A stretch of 64,000 bases of DNA from Pseudorhodoferax sp032153935 (GTDB lineage Bacteria > Pseudomonadota > Gammaproteobacteria > Burkholderiales > Burkholderiaceae_C): assembly GCF_964253035.1 (NCBI RefSeq), contig NZ_CAXUQL020000001.1, positions 310,001-374,000 on the forward strand, given 5' to 3'. This document shows, piece by piece, positions 32,944 to 41,119 of this stretch (the stretch's first letter is position 1; each line of letters opens with the position of its first letter). The position numbers and the translations under genes were made by a program. The notes under the pieces are model-generated. The model was not told the DNA's origin. It was given only the letters and a program-made list of their open reading frames with translations, and ran no database searches.

Positions 32944-33873
32944 TTAGACCCGATCAATGATTTTGTCGCCGAACAGGCCCTGCGGCCGCACCAGCAGGAA
33001 GCCGAGCGCCAGCACGTAGGCGAACCAGTTCTCGATGCCACCGCCCAGCATGGGGCCGATGTAGATCTCCGAGAGCTTCTCGCCCGCGCCGATGATGAGC
33101 CCGCCGACGATGGCGCCCGGCACCGAGGTCAGCCCGCCCAGGATCACCACCGGCAGCGCCTTGAGCGCCACCAGCGAGATCGAGAACTGCACGCCGAGCT
33201 TGGAGCCCCAGATGATGCCGGCCACCAGCGCGACGATGCCCCCGATGGTCCAGACGATGACCCAGATGCGCGACAGCGGGATGCCGATGGACTGCGCGGC
33301 CTGGTGGTCGTCGGCCACGGCGCGCAGCGCGCGGCCCGTCGGCGTCTTCTGGAAGAACAGCGTGAGGCCGATCACCAGCAGGGCCGAGATCAGCGCCGCG
33401 TAGAGATCCTCCTTGCTCAGCAGCAGGCCGCCCTCGAAGGTGCCTTCCAGCACCATCATCGGGTCCTTGGGCATGCCCACGTCGATCTTGTAGGTGGCGC
33501 TGCCGAACAGCAGCTGGCCCGCGCCGTCGATGAAGTAGGCGATGCCCAGCGTGGCCATCAGGAGCGCGATGGGCTCCTGGCCCACCAGCTGGCGCAGCGC
33601 GAGCCGTTCGATGAGCCAGGCCAGCACACCCATCAGCGCGATGGCCGCAACCAGCGCCAGCACGTTGGCCAGGATCAGGCTCTGAAAGCCCAGCAGCTTC
33701 GGAAACCACTCCGAGAAGCGCGCCATGGCCAGCGCTGCGAACAGCACCATGGCGCCCTGCGCGAAGTTGAAGACGCCCGAGGCCTTGAAGATCAGCACGA
33801 AGCCCAGCGCGACCAGCGCGTAGAGCATGCCGGCCATGAGGCCGCCGAACAGTGTTTCGAGAAAAAATCCCAT
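32944..33873 (-). CDS. livH: Branched-chain amino acid-type ABC permease LivH
   Basis: A 309-residue inner-membrane permease; LMAGMLYALVALGFVLIFKA and SGVFNFAQGAMVLFAA at the N-terminus and the coupling helix RALRAVADDHQAAQSIGIPL are diagnostic of LivH. Forms the pore with LivM. Nine bases follow the livG stop. Confidence 0.94.
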   Translation of the reverse strand: MGFFLETLFGGLMAGMLYALVALGFVLIFKASGVFNFAQGAMVLFAALAMARFSEWFPKLLGFQSLILANVLALVAAIALMGVLAWLIERLALRQLVGQEPIALLMATLGIAYFIDGAGQLLFGSATYKIDVGMPKDPMMVLEGTFEGGLLLSKEDLYAALISALLVIGLTLFFQKTPTGRALRAVADDHQAAQSIGIPLSRIWVIVWTIGGIVALVAGIIWGSKLGVQFSISLVALKALPVVILGGLTSVPGAIVGGLIIGAGEKLSEIYIGPMLGGGIENWFAYVLALGFLLVRPQGLFGDKIIDRV

Positions 33874-33882
33874 GGCTTGTCT

Positions 33883-34722
33883 CTAGTGCGTGGTGCCGAG
33901 GTAGGCGCGGATCACGTCTTCGTTGGCGCGCACGGCGTCCGGCGTGCCGTCGCCGATCTTCTTGCCGTAGTCGAGCACGACCACGCGGTCGGAGATGTCC
34001 ATCACCACGCCCATGTCGTGCTCGATCAGCACGACGGTGGTGCCGAACTCGTCGTTCACGTCGAGGATGAAGCGGCACATGTCCTGCTTCTCCTCCACGT
34101 TCATGCCGGCCATGGGCTCGTCCAGCAGCAGCACCTGCGGCTCCATGGCCAGCGCGCGGCCCAGATCCACGCGCTTCTGCAGGCCGTAGGGCAGGCGGCC
34201 CACGGGCGTCTTGCGGAAGGGCTGGATCTCCAGGAAGTCGATGATGCGTTCGACCTTCTCGCGGTGCGCGATCTCCTCGCGCTCGGCCGGGCCCCAGCGC
34301 AGCGCCTGCAGGAAGATGTTGCTCTTCATGCGCAGGTTGCGGCCGGTCATGATGTTGTCCAGCACGCTCATGCCCTTGAACAGGGCCAGGTTCTGGAAGG
34401 TGCGCGCCACGCCCATCTCGGCGACCTGGCGCGAGTTCATGTGCTTGAAGGTGTTGCCGCGGAAGGTGATCGAGCCTTCCTGCGGCGCGTAGACGCCGTT
34501 GATGCAGTTGAGCATGGAGCTCTTGCCCGCGCCGTTCGGGCCGATGATGGCGCGGATCTCGTGCTCGCGCACGTCGAAGCTGATGTCCGTCAGCGCCTTC
34601 ACGCCGCCGAAGCGCAGGCTGATGTTGCGCACCTCCAGGATCACCTCGCCGATCTTGCGGCCGGTGGCGGGGGCCTGCGACGAAGGAGGGAACTGGGTGT
34701 CGGTCATATTCGGGTCGTACAT
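33883..34722 (-). CDS. livG: Branched-chain amino acid-type ABC transporter ATPase LivG
   Basis: A 279-residue ATPase: Walker A GPNGAGKSSMLN, the LivG insertion around VARTFQNLALFKGMSVLDN, a variant signature LPYGLQKRVDLGRALA in place of LSGGQQ, Walker B VLLLDEPMAGMN and IEHDMGVVMDISD. The start ATG at 34722 shares a base with the acyl-CoA synthetase stop; a second ATG 15 bases downstream is also possible. Works with LivF, LivH and LivM. Confidence 0.93.
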   Translation of the reverse strand: MYDPNMTDTQFPPSSQAPATGRKIGEVILEVRNISLRFGGVKALTDISFDVREHEIRAIIGPNGAGKSSMLNCINGVYAPQEGSITFRGNTFKHMNSRQVAEMGVARTFQNLALFKGMSVLDNIMTGRNLRMKSNIFLQALRWGPAEREEIAHREKVERIIDFLEIQPFRKTPVGRLPYGLQKRVDLGRALAMEPQVLLLDEPMAGMNVEEKQDMCRFILDVNDEFGTTVVLIEHDMGVVMDISDRVVVLDYGKKIGDGTPDAVRANEDVIRAYLGTTH

Positions 34723-36668
34723 CAGGCGGCCTTCTTGACAGGTGCGAAGGTCTTGGCGTCGCCCATGCGCAGCGTGGCGCTCACGCTGCCGGTGCGGCCG
34801 TCCTCGAACTTCACCTGGGTCTCGATGAACTGCTCGGCCCGGCCGCCGTACAGCGCGTCGATCAGCACCGCGTACTTCTCGGCGATGAAGCCGCGGCGGA
34901 CCTTGTTGGTGCGCGTGAGTTCGTTGTCGTCGGCATCGAGTTCCTTGTGCAGCACGAGGAAGCGGCTGGCCTGGCTGCCGGCCAGCATGGCGTCCTGCGC
35001 AAGGTCGGCGTTGACCTTTTCCACGCACTCGCGCATGAGCTCGTAGACCTCGGGCTTCTGCGCCAGGTCGGTGTAGCCCGCATAGGGCAGGTTGCGCCGC
35101 TCGGCCCAGTTGCCCACGGCCTCGAAGTCGATGTTGAGCATCACGGCCACGCTGGCGCGGCCGTCGCCATAGGCCACGGCCTCCTTGATGTAGGGGAAGA
35201 ACTTGAGCTTGTTCTCCACGTACTTGGGCGCGAACATGGCGCCATCGTTGGCGCCGCCTGCGATGCGGCCCACGTCCTTCACGCGGTCGATGATCTTGAG
35301 CTGGCCGCTCGCGTCGAGGAAACCGGCGTCGCTGGTGTGGTACCAGCCGTCGGCCGTCAGCACCTCGTCGGTGGCCTTCTTGTTCTTGTAGTAGCCCTTG
35401 AGCAGGCCGGCCGAGCGCACCAGGATCTCGCCGTTGTCGGCCACCTTGATCTCCACGCCCTCGATGGGCACGCCCACGGTGTCGGCGCGCACGGCGTTGT
35501 CGGGCTGCAGGCAGACGAACACGGCGGTCTCGGTCGAGCCGTACAGCTGCTTGAGGTTGATGCCGATGGCACGGTAGAAGGTGAACAGGTCGGGGCCGAT
35601 GGCTTCGCCGGCCGTGTAGGCCACCCGCACGCGCGAGAAGCCCAGGGTGTTGCGCAGCGGGCCGTAGACGCACAGATTGCCGAGCGCGTAGAGCAGGCGG
35701 TCCCCCAGCGAGACCGGCTTGCCGTCCATGCGCGCGGGGCCGACACGGCGCGCCACGTCCATGAAGCGGTGGAACATCGCGCGCTTGATGCGGCCGGCGT
35801 CTTCCATGCGGATCATGACGCTGGTGAGCAGGCCCTCGAACACGCGCGGCGGCGCGAAGTAGTAGGTCGGGCCGATCTCCTTGAGGTCGATGCTGACCGT
35901 GGCCGCCGACTCGGGGCAGTTGACCACGTAGCCGCAGGCCAGCCACTGCGAATAGCTGAAGATGTTCTGCCCGATCCAGGCCGGCGGCAGGTAGGCCAGC
36001 ACGTCCTCGTCGGCCGTGAGCTTGTCGAAGTCGGCACCCGCCCTGGCACGGTTGAGCAGGCTGCGGTGGGTGTGGACCACGCCCTTGGGGTTGCCCGTGG
36101 TGCCCGAGGTGAAGAACATGGCACCCACGTCGTCGGGCCGGCCCTCGGCCACCTGCGCTTTGAAGAAGCCGCTGTCCTGCGCGGCGCGGGCCTGGCCGAG
36201 TTCCAGCAATTCCGTGAGACCGGCCAGGCCGCTCTCGCTGTAGTTGCGCAGGCCGCGCGGGTCGTCGTACCAGATGCGCGCGAGCGCCGGGTACTGGCCG
36301 CGCACCTCCAGCATCTTGTCGACCTGCTCCTGGTCTTCCACCACGCACATGCGCACTTCGGCGTTGGACAGCGGGAACACGCATTCGGCAGCGACGGCGT
36401 CCTGGTAGAGCGGCACGGGGATCGCGCCCAGCGCCTGCGCAGCCAGCATGCAGGCGTACAGCCGGGGCCGGTTGGCGCCCACCACGGCCAGGTGCTCGCC
36501 GCGCTGCAGGCCGGCCAATTGCAGGCCGCAGGCGGCGTGCTCGACCATGGTGGCCAGCTCGCGCCAGGTCAGCGTCTGCCAGATGCCGTATTCCTTCTCG
36601 CGCATGGCAGGAGCGCCCGGCCGTTCGGCGGCATGCTTGAGCAGCAGTTGGGGAAAGGTGGTGTCCAT
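34722..36668 (-). CDS. Long-chain-type acyl-CoA synthetase (AMP-forming)
   Basis: A 648-residue ANL enzyme: P-loop FFTSGTTGNPKGVVHTH, LKQLYGSTETAVFVC, the hinge region GWYHTSDAGFLD and IIDRVKDVGRIAGG, with a C-terminal extension rich in cofactor-independent helices as in FadD15-like synthetases. Start at MDTTFPQLL; an upstream ATG adds residues in the promoter region. First gene of the operon synthetase-livGHM-receptor-livF-(PaaK-like), divergent from a Crp/Fnr regulator. Substrate unknown. Confidence 0.9.
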   Translation of the reverse strand: MDTTFPQLLLKHAAERPGAPAMREKEYGIWQTLTWRELATMVEHAACGLQLAGLQRGEHLAVVGANRPRLYACMLAAQALGAIPVPLYQDAVAAECVFPLSNAEVRMCVVEDQEQVDKMLEVRGQYPALARIWYDDPRGLRNYSESGLAGLTELLELGQARAAQDSGFFKAQVAEGRPDDVGAMFFTSGTTGNPKGVVHTHRSLLNRARAGADFDKLTADEDVLAYLPPAWIGQNIFSYSQWLACGYVVNCPESAATVSIDLKEIGPTYYFAPPRVFEGLLTSVMIRMEDAGRIKRAMFHRFMDVARRVGPARMDGKPVSLGDRLLYALGNLCVYGPLRNTLGFSRVRVAYTAGEAIGPDLFTFYRAIGINLKQLYGSTETAVFVCLQPDNAVRADTVGVPIEGVEIKVADNGEILVRSAGLLKGYYKNKKATDEVLTADGWYHTSDAGFLDASGQLKIIDRVKDVGRIAGGANDGAMFAPKYVENKLKFFPYIKEAVAYGDGRASVAVMLNIDFEAVGNWAERRNLPYAGYTDLAQKPEVYELMRECVEKVNADLAQDAMLAGSQASRFLVLHKELDADDNELTRTNKVRRGFIAEKYAVLIDALYGGRAEQFIETQVKFEDGRTGSVSATLRMGDAKTFAPVKKAA

Positions 36669-36733
36669 GACGCTCCTAAGTTCGGCTCCGGCAGGCGCAG
36701 CCATGCAGAAGTGGCCGCATCGTAGGCGGGACT

Positions 36734-36763
36734 TTGACGCCATGATGTCGGCTCAACGACAAT
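36734..36763 (+). promoter_or_regulatory. Candidate promoter of the Crp/Fnr regulator gene
   Basis: TTGACG (36734-36739), 18-base spacer, GACAAT (36758-36763). The GTG start lies only seven bases past the -10, and the nearest upstream in-frame codon boundary is a stop at 36743, so the mRNA is predicted to be leaderless or nearly so. Confidence 0.4.
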
Positions 36764-36769
36764 CCTAGG

Positions 36770-37513
36770 GTGACCCCTCCCCCGGAATTACCCGAAGCCT
36801 CGCCACTGCACCAGCGCCGCCGTCCACCCACGGTACGCGAACTCGATGGCATTCCCTGGCTGGCCGAACTCACGCCGCCCGAGCGTGCCGCGGTGCTGCC
36901 CGAGATCACGGCCGTCAACGCGCGGCCAGGCGACCATGTCTGCCGCATCGGCCGGCCGGTGACCTACTGGTTCGGCGTGATCGAAGGCCTGCTCAAGATG
37001 AGCTCGGAGACCGCGCAGGGCCAGACCATGACCTTCGCCGGCCTGCCCTCGGGCGGCTGGTTCGGCGAGGGCACGGCATTGAAGCGCGAGCCCTACCGCT
37101 ACAACGTGCAGGCGCTGCGCGCCAGCGTGGTGGCCGGCATTCCGGTGGACAGCTTCCACTGGCTGCTGGACCACTCGATCGGGTTCAACCGCTTCGTCAT
37201 GAACCAGCTCAACGAGCGGCTGGGCCAGTTCATCGCCGCGCGCGAGATCGACCGCCTGGCCGACCCCGACGTGCGCGTGGCGCGCAACCTGGCCGCGCTG
37301 TTCAACCCCGTGCTCTACCCCGGTGTGGGCCAGGTGCTGCGCATCACCCAGCAGGAGCTGGCCTACCTCGTGGGCCTGTCGCGCCAGCGCGTCAACGAGG
37401 CCCTGGCCACGCTGCAGAAGGACGGGCTGATCCGCACCGAGTACGGCGGCCTGCGCGTGCTGGACCTGGAGCGCCTGCGCACCGAGGTGCCGGGCAGCAC
37501 CGCTGTCACCTGA
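36770..37513 (+). CDS. Crp/Fnr family transcriptional regulator
   Basis: A 247-residue regulator: N-terminal cyclic-nucleotide-binding jelly roll (WFGVIEGLLKM; GGWFGEGTALKREPYRYNV) and C-terminal winged helix (ITQQELAYLVGLSRQRVNEALATL). The phosphate-binding cassette keeps Glu100 and Arg110 with the ten-residue spacing of E. coli CRP Glu72/Arg82, so it could bind a cyclic nucleotide; no Fnr-type cysteine cluster is seen. GTG start; no other start is available. Divergent from the acyl-CoA synthetase/liv operon, its probable target, and 1.1 kb from a nucleotide cyclase gene. Confidence 0.88.
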   Translation: MTPPPELPEASPLHQRRRPPTVRELDGIPWLAELTPPERAAVLPEITAVNARPGDHVCRIGRPVTYWFGVIEGLLKMSSETAQGQTMTFAGLPSGGWFGEGTALKREPYRYNVQALRASVVAGIPVDSFHWLLDHSIGFNRFVMNQLNERLGQFIAAREIDRLADPDVRVARNLAALFNPVLYPGVGQVLRITQQELAYLVGLSRQRVNEALATLQKDGLIRTEYGGLRVLDLERLRTEVPGSTAVT

Positions 37514-37572
37514 AACCGCAGGTGTATCGTTATGTTGTCTCCGAACCACTCCGCGCCTCGCACAGGCTCCCC

Positions 37573-38010
37573 ATGAAACAGCTTCTTCTTTTGTTCGGCG
37601 CCGCCCTGACACTGACCGCCGGCAGCGCCATGGCGCAGGCCGCCGGCTATGTGAAGACCACCAGCGGCCAGGCCAGCATCGTCTCGGCCGGCAGGACCGT
37701 GCCGGCCCAGCCCGGCATGGCGCTCGCGGTCGGCGACATGGTGCGCACCGGCGCGGACGGCAGCCTGGGCATCACGCTCAAGGACAACACCATGCTGTCC
37801 TTCGGACCGTCGACCAGCTTCACGCTGGAAGACTTCCTGTTCGCGCCGGCCGAGGGCCGCCTGCAACTGGGCGGCAGCATCGCCGCCGGCAGCCTGCAGT
37901 ACGTGTCGGGCGCCATCGCCAGGCTCAAGCCCGAGGCCGTGAAGATCAAGACGCCGACCGGCATCATCGGCGTGCGCGGCACGCGCTTCGTCGCGGTGGT
38001 GCAGCCGTGA
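37573..38010 (+). CDS. FecR-domain periplasmic protein
   Basis: A 145-residue secreted protein with a signal peptide (MKQLLLLFGAALTLTAGSAMAQ) and a single FecR domain: AGYVKTTSGQASIV, GDMVRTGADGSLGITLKDNT and the C-terminal KIKTPTGIIGVRGTRFVAVV. Unlike iron-signalling FecR it has no membrane anchor or sigma-factor-binding part. Start chosen at the ATG before the signal peptide. Its stop overlaps the OmpA-like gene, and it faces a CHASE2 cyclase operon, a pairing that suggests a sensing role (inference). Confidence 0.85.
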   Translation: MKQLLLLFGAALTLTAGSAMAQAAGYVKTTSGQASIVSAGRTVPAQPGMALAVGDMVRTGADGSLGITLKDNTMLSFGPSTSFTLEDFLFAPAEGRLQLGGSIAAGSLQYVSGAIARLKPEAVKIKTPTGIIGVRGTRFVAVVQP

Positions 38011-38603
38011 TGCGGCACTGCTCCGCCCTGCTCGCCGCCCTGCTGCTGGCCGGCTGCGCGACGCCGCCGGCACCGCCGCGGGCCTACGTCGCACTGCTGG
38101 AGAACGCCGACGGCAGCACCGGGCGCGTGGTCTACAGCAGCCCCACCGGGGCTGCCGAGCTGAAGGGGCCGCGCGAAGCCGTGGCGCTGGACGGTCCGGC
38201 CACGGTGTTCAGCGTGAGCCCCGAGCAGCTGCAGCGCGACGCCGGTGCGGCCATGGCGGCCCAGCCGCGCGCGCCGCGCGTGTTCCTGCTGTACTTCGAC
38301 GTGGGCAATGCACAGATCACGGCCGCCTCCCAGGCGCTGCTGGCCGACATCCTGGCCGACGTGAAGAGCCGCCCGACCGCCGATGTGTCCATCATCGGCC
38401 ACACCGACACCGTGGGCAGCGCCGAGCAGAACGCCGCACTGGCACTGCGCCGGGCCGAACAGGTCGGCCAGCTGCTCAAGGACGCCATCGCCGCCGCCCA
38501 GCATGTGGAGATCACCTCGCACGGCGAGACCAACCTGCTGGTGCCCACGCCGGACGAGGCCGCCGAGCCGCGCAACCGGCGCGTCGAGGTCACAGTGCGC
38601 TGA
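38010..38603 (+). CDS. OmpA-family peptidoglycan-associated lipoprotein
   Basis: A 197-residue lipoprotein: lipobox LLAGC close to the N-terminus, a variable region, and a C-terminal OmpA domain (FLLYFDVGNAQITAAS; DVSIIGHTDTVGSAEQN; RRVEVTV) that binds peptidoglycan. ATG at 38010 shares the last base of the FecR stop; a GTG at 38007 is equally usable. Translationally coupled to the FecR gene. Its TGA abuts the TGA of the convergent cyclase gene, forming TGATCA. Confidence 0.88.
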   Translation: MRHCSALLAALLLAGCATPPAPPRAYVALLENADGSTGRVVYSSPTGAAELKGPREAVALDGPATVFSVSPEQLQRDAGAAMAAQPRAPRVFLLYFDVGNAQITAASQALLADILADVKSRPTADVSIIGHTDTVGSAEQNAALALRRAEQVGQLLKDAIAAAQHVEITSHGETNLLVPTPDEAAEPRNRRVEVTVR

Positions 38604-40727
38604 TCACTTCCCGTCGAGCACGATGAGGTCGCCGCGCTCGCCGCGGCGCAGGCGCTCCAGGTGCATGCGCACGAGCGCATCGTCCGGCTGCCGCAAGGCC
38701 AGCGCCTCGAACAGCGCCAACGCCTCGGGCGCCCCGTCCTCCAGCGCTGCATAGGCCTGTCGATAGGCCGCCAGGGCCGCCGGGTCCACCGGGCCCGGCA
38801 GGCCGTCGTGCAGCGGCTGGAACACGCGCAGCGGTTGGATCTTGCCCTTGGGCAGCAGCCGTGCGACAGGACGCACCTGCGCCCCGGTGCAGCCCGCCAG
38901 CAGGGCCTCGGACACGCAGACGCGCGTGCCCAGGTACTTGTTGGCGCCTTCGAGCCGCGAGGCGGTGTTCACGGCATCGCCCAGGGCGCGGTAGTCGAAC
39001 ATGGTGCGTCCGCCGAAGTTGCCGATGATGACGTCACCGCTGTGCACGCCGATGCGCGTGTGCCCCAGCGGGCGGCCCTGCGCATAGGCGTGGGCGAAGC
39101 GCTGCATCTCCAGCGCACAGTCGTAGGCGCGCTGGCGGTGGTCGTGCTGGTCCAGCGGGGCCGAGAACATGATGGCCAGCGCATCGCCGATGATGCGGTC
39201 CAGCGTGCCCTGGTGGCGGAACACGATGGCGATCATGCCGTCCAGGTAGCCGTTGAGCAGGCCCACGGCGTCGGCTGGATCGATGCGTTCCATGAGCCCC
39301 GTGAAGCCGGCCAGGTCGGTGAAGATGAAGCTGCACTCGCGCCGCTCTCCCGACAGCGCCAGTTGCTCGGGGTGCCGCACGATGTGCGAGACCAGGTTGG
39401 GCGAGACGTAGCGCGAGAAGGCACGCGCCAGCCAACGCCGACGCTGCTCGCTGGCCTGGTAGCGCACCACGCTGGGCACGAGGAAGGCGGCCAGCACGCC
39501 GAGCGCCGGCGTCAGCGGGTCGACCAAGAGGCGCTGGGCCGAGAAGGCCCACCAGCCCAGGCCCGCGAACAGGCCCAGCACCGCCAGCAGAGCTGCCGCC
39601 GACGGCAGCGGCCCGCGCCGCAGCGCCAGCGCGCCGACCAGCAGGCCGCCCAGCAGCAGCGCCAGCGCCTCCAGCGCCTCCATCTCGGCGGGCCGCTGCA
39701 GCAGCGTGCCGGACAGCATCTGCTCCAGCGCCTGCGCATGCACCTCCACGCCGGGCACCACGCTGCCCAGCGGCGTGAAGCGCAGGTCCTGTAGGCCCTG
39801 GGCCGAGCTGCCCACCAGCAGCAGGCGGCCACGCAGGGCCGCCCCATCGACCTGGCCCTGCAGCAGCTGCCAGGCCGGGATGCGGCGCGCCGGGTCGCCA
39901 CGGCCGAAGTGCAGCCAGAGCTCGCCGTCGGCCGTGACCGGCAGCGCATGGCGGCCCACCCGCAGCTCGCGCAGGCCACCGGTGGCACCGCCGTCGGCGC
40001 GCAGCAGGATGTTGTGCTGGCCCTGGGCCACGCGCAGCATCTCCACCGACAGCGAGGGCAGCAGCCGCTCACCCGTGCGCAGCACCAGCGGCACACGGCG
40101 CAGCACGCCGTCGCCATCGGGCAGGAAGGACAGCGCACCCAGCCCGGCCGCCGCCTGCGCCAGCAGCGGCAGCGGCGCCACCACGCTGCCGCCCTGCGGC
40201 ACGTAGGCCAGCGCCGGCACGCCCAGCTGCACGTAGCGCGCGCGCTCGGGCAGTTCGGCCGCGGTGCCATCGGGCCGCAAGGAAAAGCCCAGCACCGCCG
40301 GGGCACCGGTCAGGCTGGCGGCGAAGCGGGCATCCGGGTCGGGCAGGGCCAGCACCGCGGCACGCGCGGCGGCCGGCAGCGCGGCCAGCTGCGGCAGGGC
40401 CCGCGGCGCGCTGCGGTCGGGCTCGGCGAACACGGCGTCGAAACCGACCACCGCAGCCCCGCCGGCGCGGGCGCGGTCGACCAGCTCGGCCATGCGCGTG
40501 CGGGGCCAGGGCCATTGGCCCAGCCGCGCCAGGCTCTCCTCGTCCACGTCGACGATGCGCACGCCCATGTCCTGCGCCGCACGTGGCTGCCAGCGCTGGT
40601 ACTGGTCGAACACCGCATGGCGCATGGCGCGCAGCCAGGCCGGATCGGCCAGCACCACGGCCAGGGCCAGGGCCAGCGTCGCGCCCAGCACGGCCAGCTG
40701 GCCGGCCACCCGCCAACGACGGTTCAT
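38604..40727 (-). CDS. CHASE2-domain class III nucleotide cyclase
   Basis: Membrane-bound cyclase of 707 residues. One N-terminal span, a periplasmic CHASE2 sensor (about 30-330; MGVRIVDVDEESLARLGQWP, VVGFDAVFAEPDR), three spans (about 345-440), then a cyclase domain with the first metal Asp in FIFTDLAGFTG (about residue 469), the second in IIGDALAIMFSAP and YRALGDAVNTASRLE. The residue before IIGD is Arg, where many adenylate cyclases have Lys, so cAMP versus cGMP is not settled. Third gene of a coupled operon behind the multi-PAS kinase and receiver. Confidence 0.9.
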   Translation of the reverse strand: MNRRWRVAGQLAVLGATLALALAVVLADPAWLRAMRHAVFDQYQRWQPRAAQDMGVRIVDVDEESLARLGQWPWPRTRMAELVDRARAGGAAVVGFDAVFAEPDRSAPRALPQLAALPAAARAAVLALPDPDARFAASLTGAPAVLGFSLRPDGTAAELPERARYVQLGVPALAYVPQGGSVVAPLPLLAQAAAGLGALSFLPDGDGVLRRVPLVLRTGERLLPSLSVEMLRVAQGQHNILLRADGGATGGLRELRVGRHALPVTADGELWLHFGRGDPARRIPAWQLLQGQVDGAALRGRLLLVGSSAQGLQDLRFTPLGSVVPGVEVHAQALEQMLSGTLLQRPAEMEALEALALLLGGLLVGALALRRGPLPSAAALLAVLGLFAGLGWWAFSAQRLLVDPLTPALGVLAAFLVPSVVRYQASEQRRRWLARAFSRYVSPNLVSHIVRHPEQLALSGERRECSFIFTDLAGFTGLMERIDPADAVGLLNGYLDGMIAIVFRHQGTLDRIIGDALAIMFSAPLDQHDHRQRAYDCALEMQRFAHAYAQGRPLGHTRIGVHSGDVIIGNFGGRTMFDYRALGDAVNTASRLEGANKYLGTRVCVSEALLAGCTGAQVRPVARLLPKGKIQPLRVFQPLHDGLPGPVDPAALAAYRQAYAALEDGAPEALALFEALALRQPDDALVRMHLERLRRGERGDLIVLDGK

Positions 40728-41119
40728 GCGCTGTCGCCGGCCAGCAGGCCGCGAATGCAGTCCAGCAGCACGGCCCGCTGGAACGGCTTGGTCACGACCG
40801 CGCTGGCGCCGGCCTGCAGCGCGCGCGCGCGGTCTTCCGCGTCCGCGCGCGCGGTCAGCAGCAGCACCGGCAGCGCCCTGTAGCGGGCCTCGGCGCGCAG
40901 CATGCGCAGCAGCGTCTCGCCGTCGAGTTCGGGCATCATCGCGTCGGTCAGCAGCAAGTCGGGCGTGTGCGCCTGCAGCGCAGCCAGAGCCGCCCGCCCA
41001 TCCGCCACCACGCTGACGCGGTAGCCCTCCAGCCGCAGCAGGCGCTGCAGGTTGGCGCGGATCTCCGGCTCGTCCTCGGCCACCAGGATGCTGGCGCCGG
41101 TCGCTGGTGCCGCACTCAC
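40724..41119 (-). CDS. Single-domain response regulator (receiver only)
   Basis: A 131-residue CheY-like receiver with acidic pocket AEDEPE (about 15-18), phosphoacceptor Asp59 in LLLTDAMMPELDG, the Thr switch in LLLTARAD and Lys in VTKPF. The GTG start overlaps the kinase stop (GTGA) and its stop overlaps the cyclase ATG (ATGA), so it is wired translationally between the two. It lacks an output domain and probably relays phosphate or regulates the cyclase allosterically (inference). Confidence 0.88.
   Translation of the reverse strand: MSAAPATGASILVAEDEPEIRANLQRLLRLEGYRVSVVADGRAALAALQAHTPDLLLTDAMMPELDGETLLRMLRAEARYRALPVLLLTARADAEDRARALQAGASAVVTKPFQRAVLLDCIRGLLAGDSA

Noticed and set aside
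31777..35046. 1089-codon open frame on the plus strand
   Set aside because: Antisense to livM, livH, livG and the receptor gene; composition is His/Gln/Asp/Arg-rich and spans several real genes.
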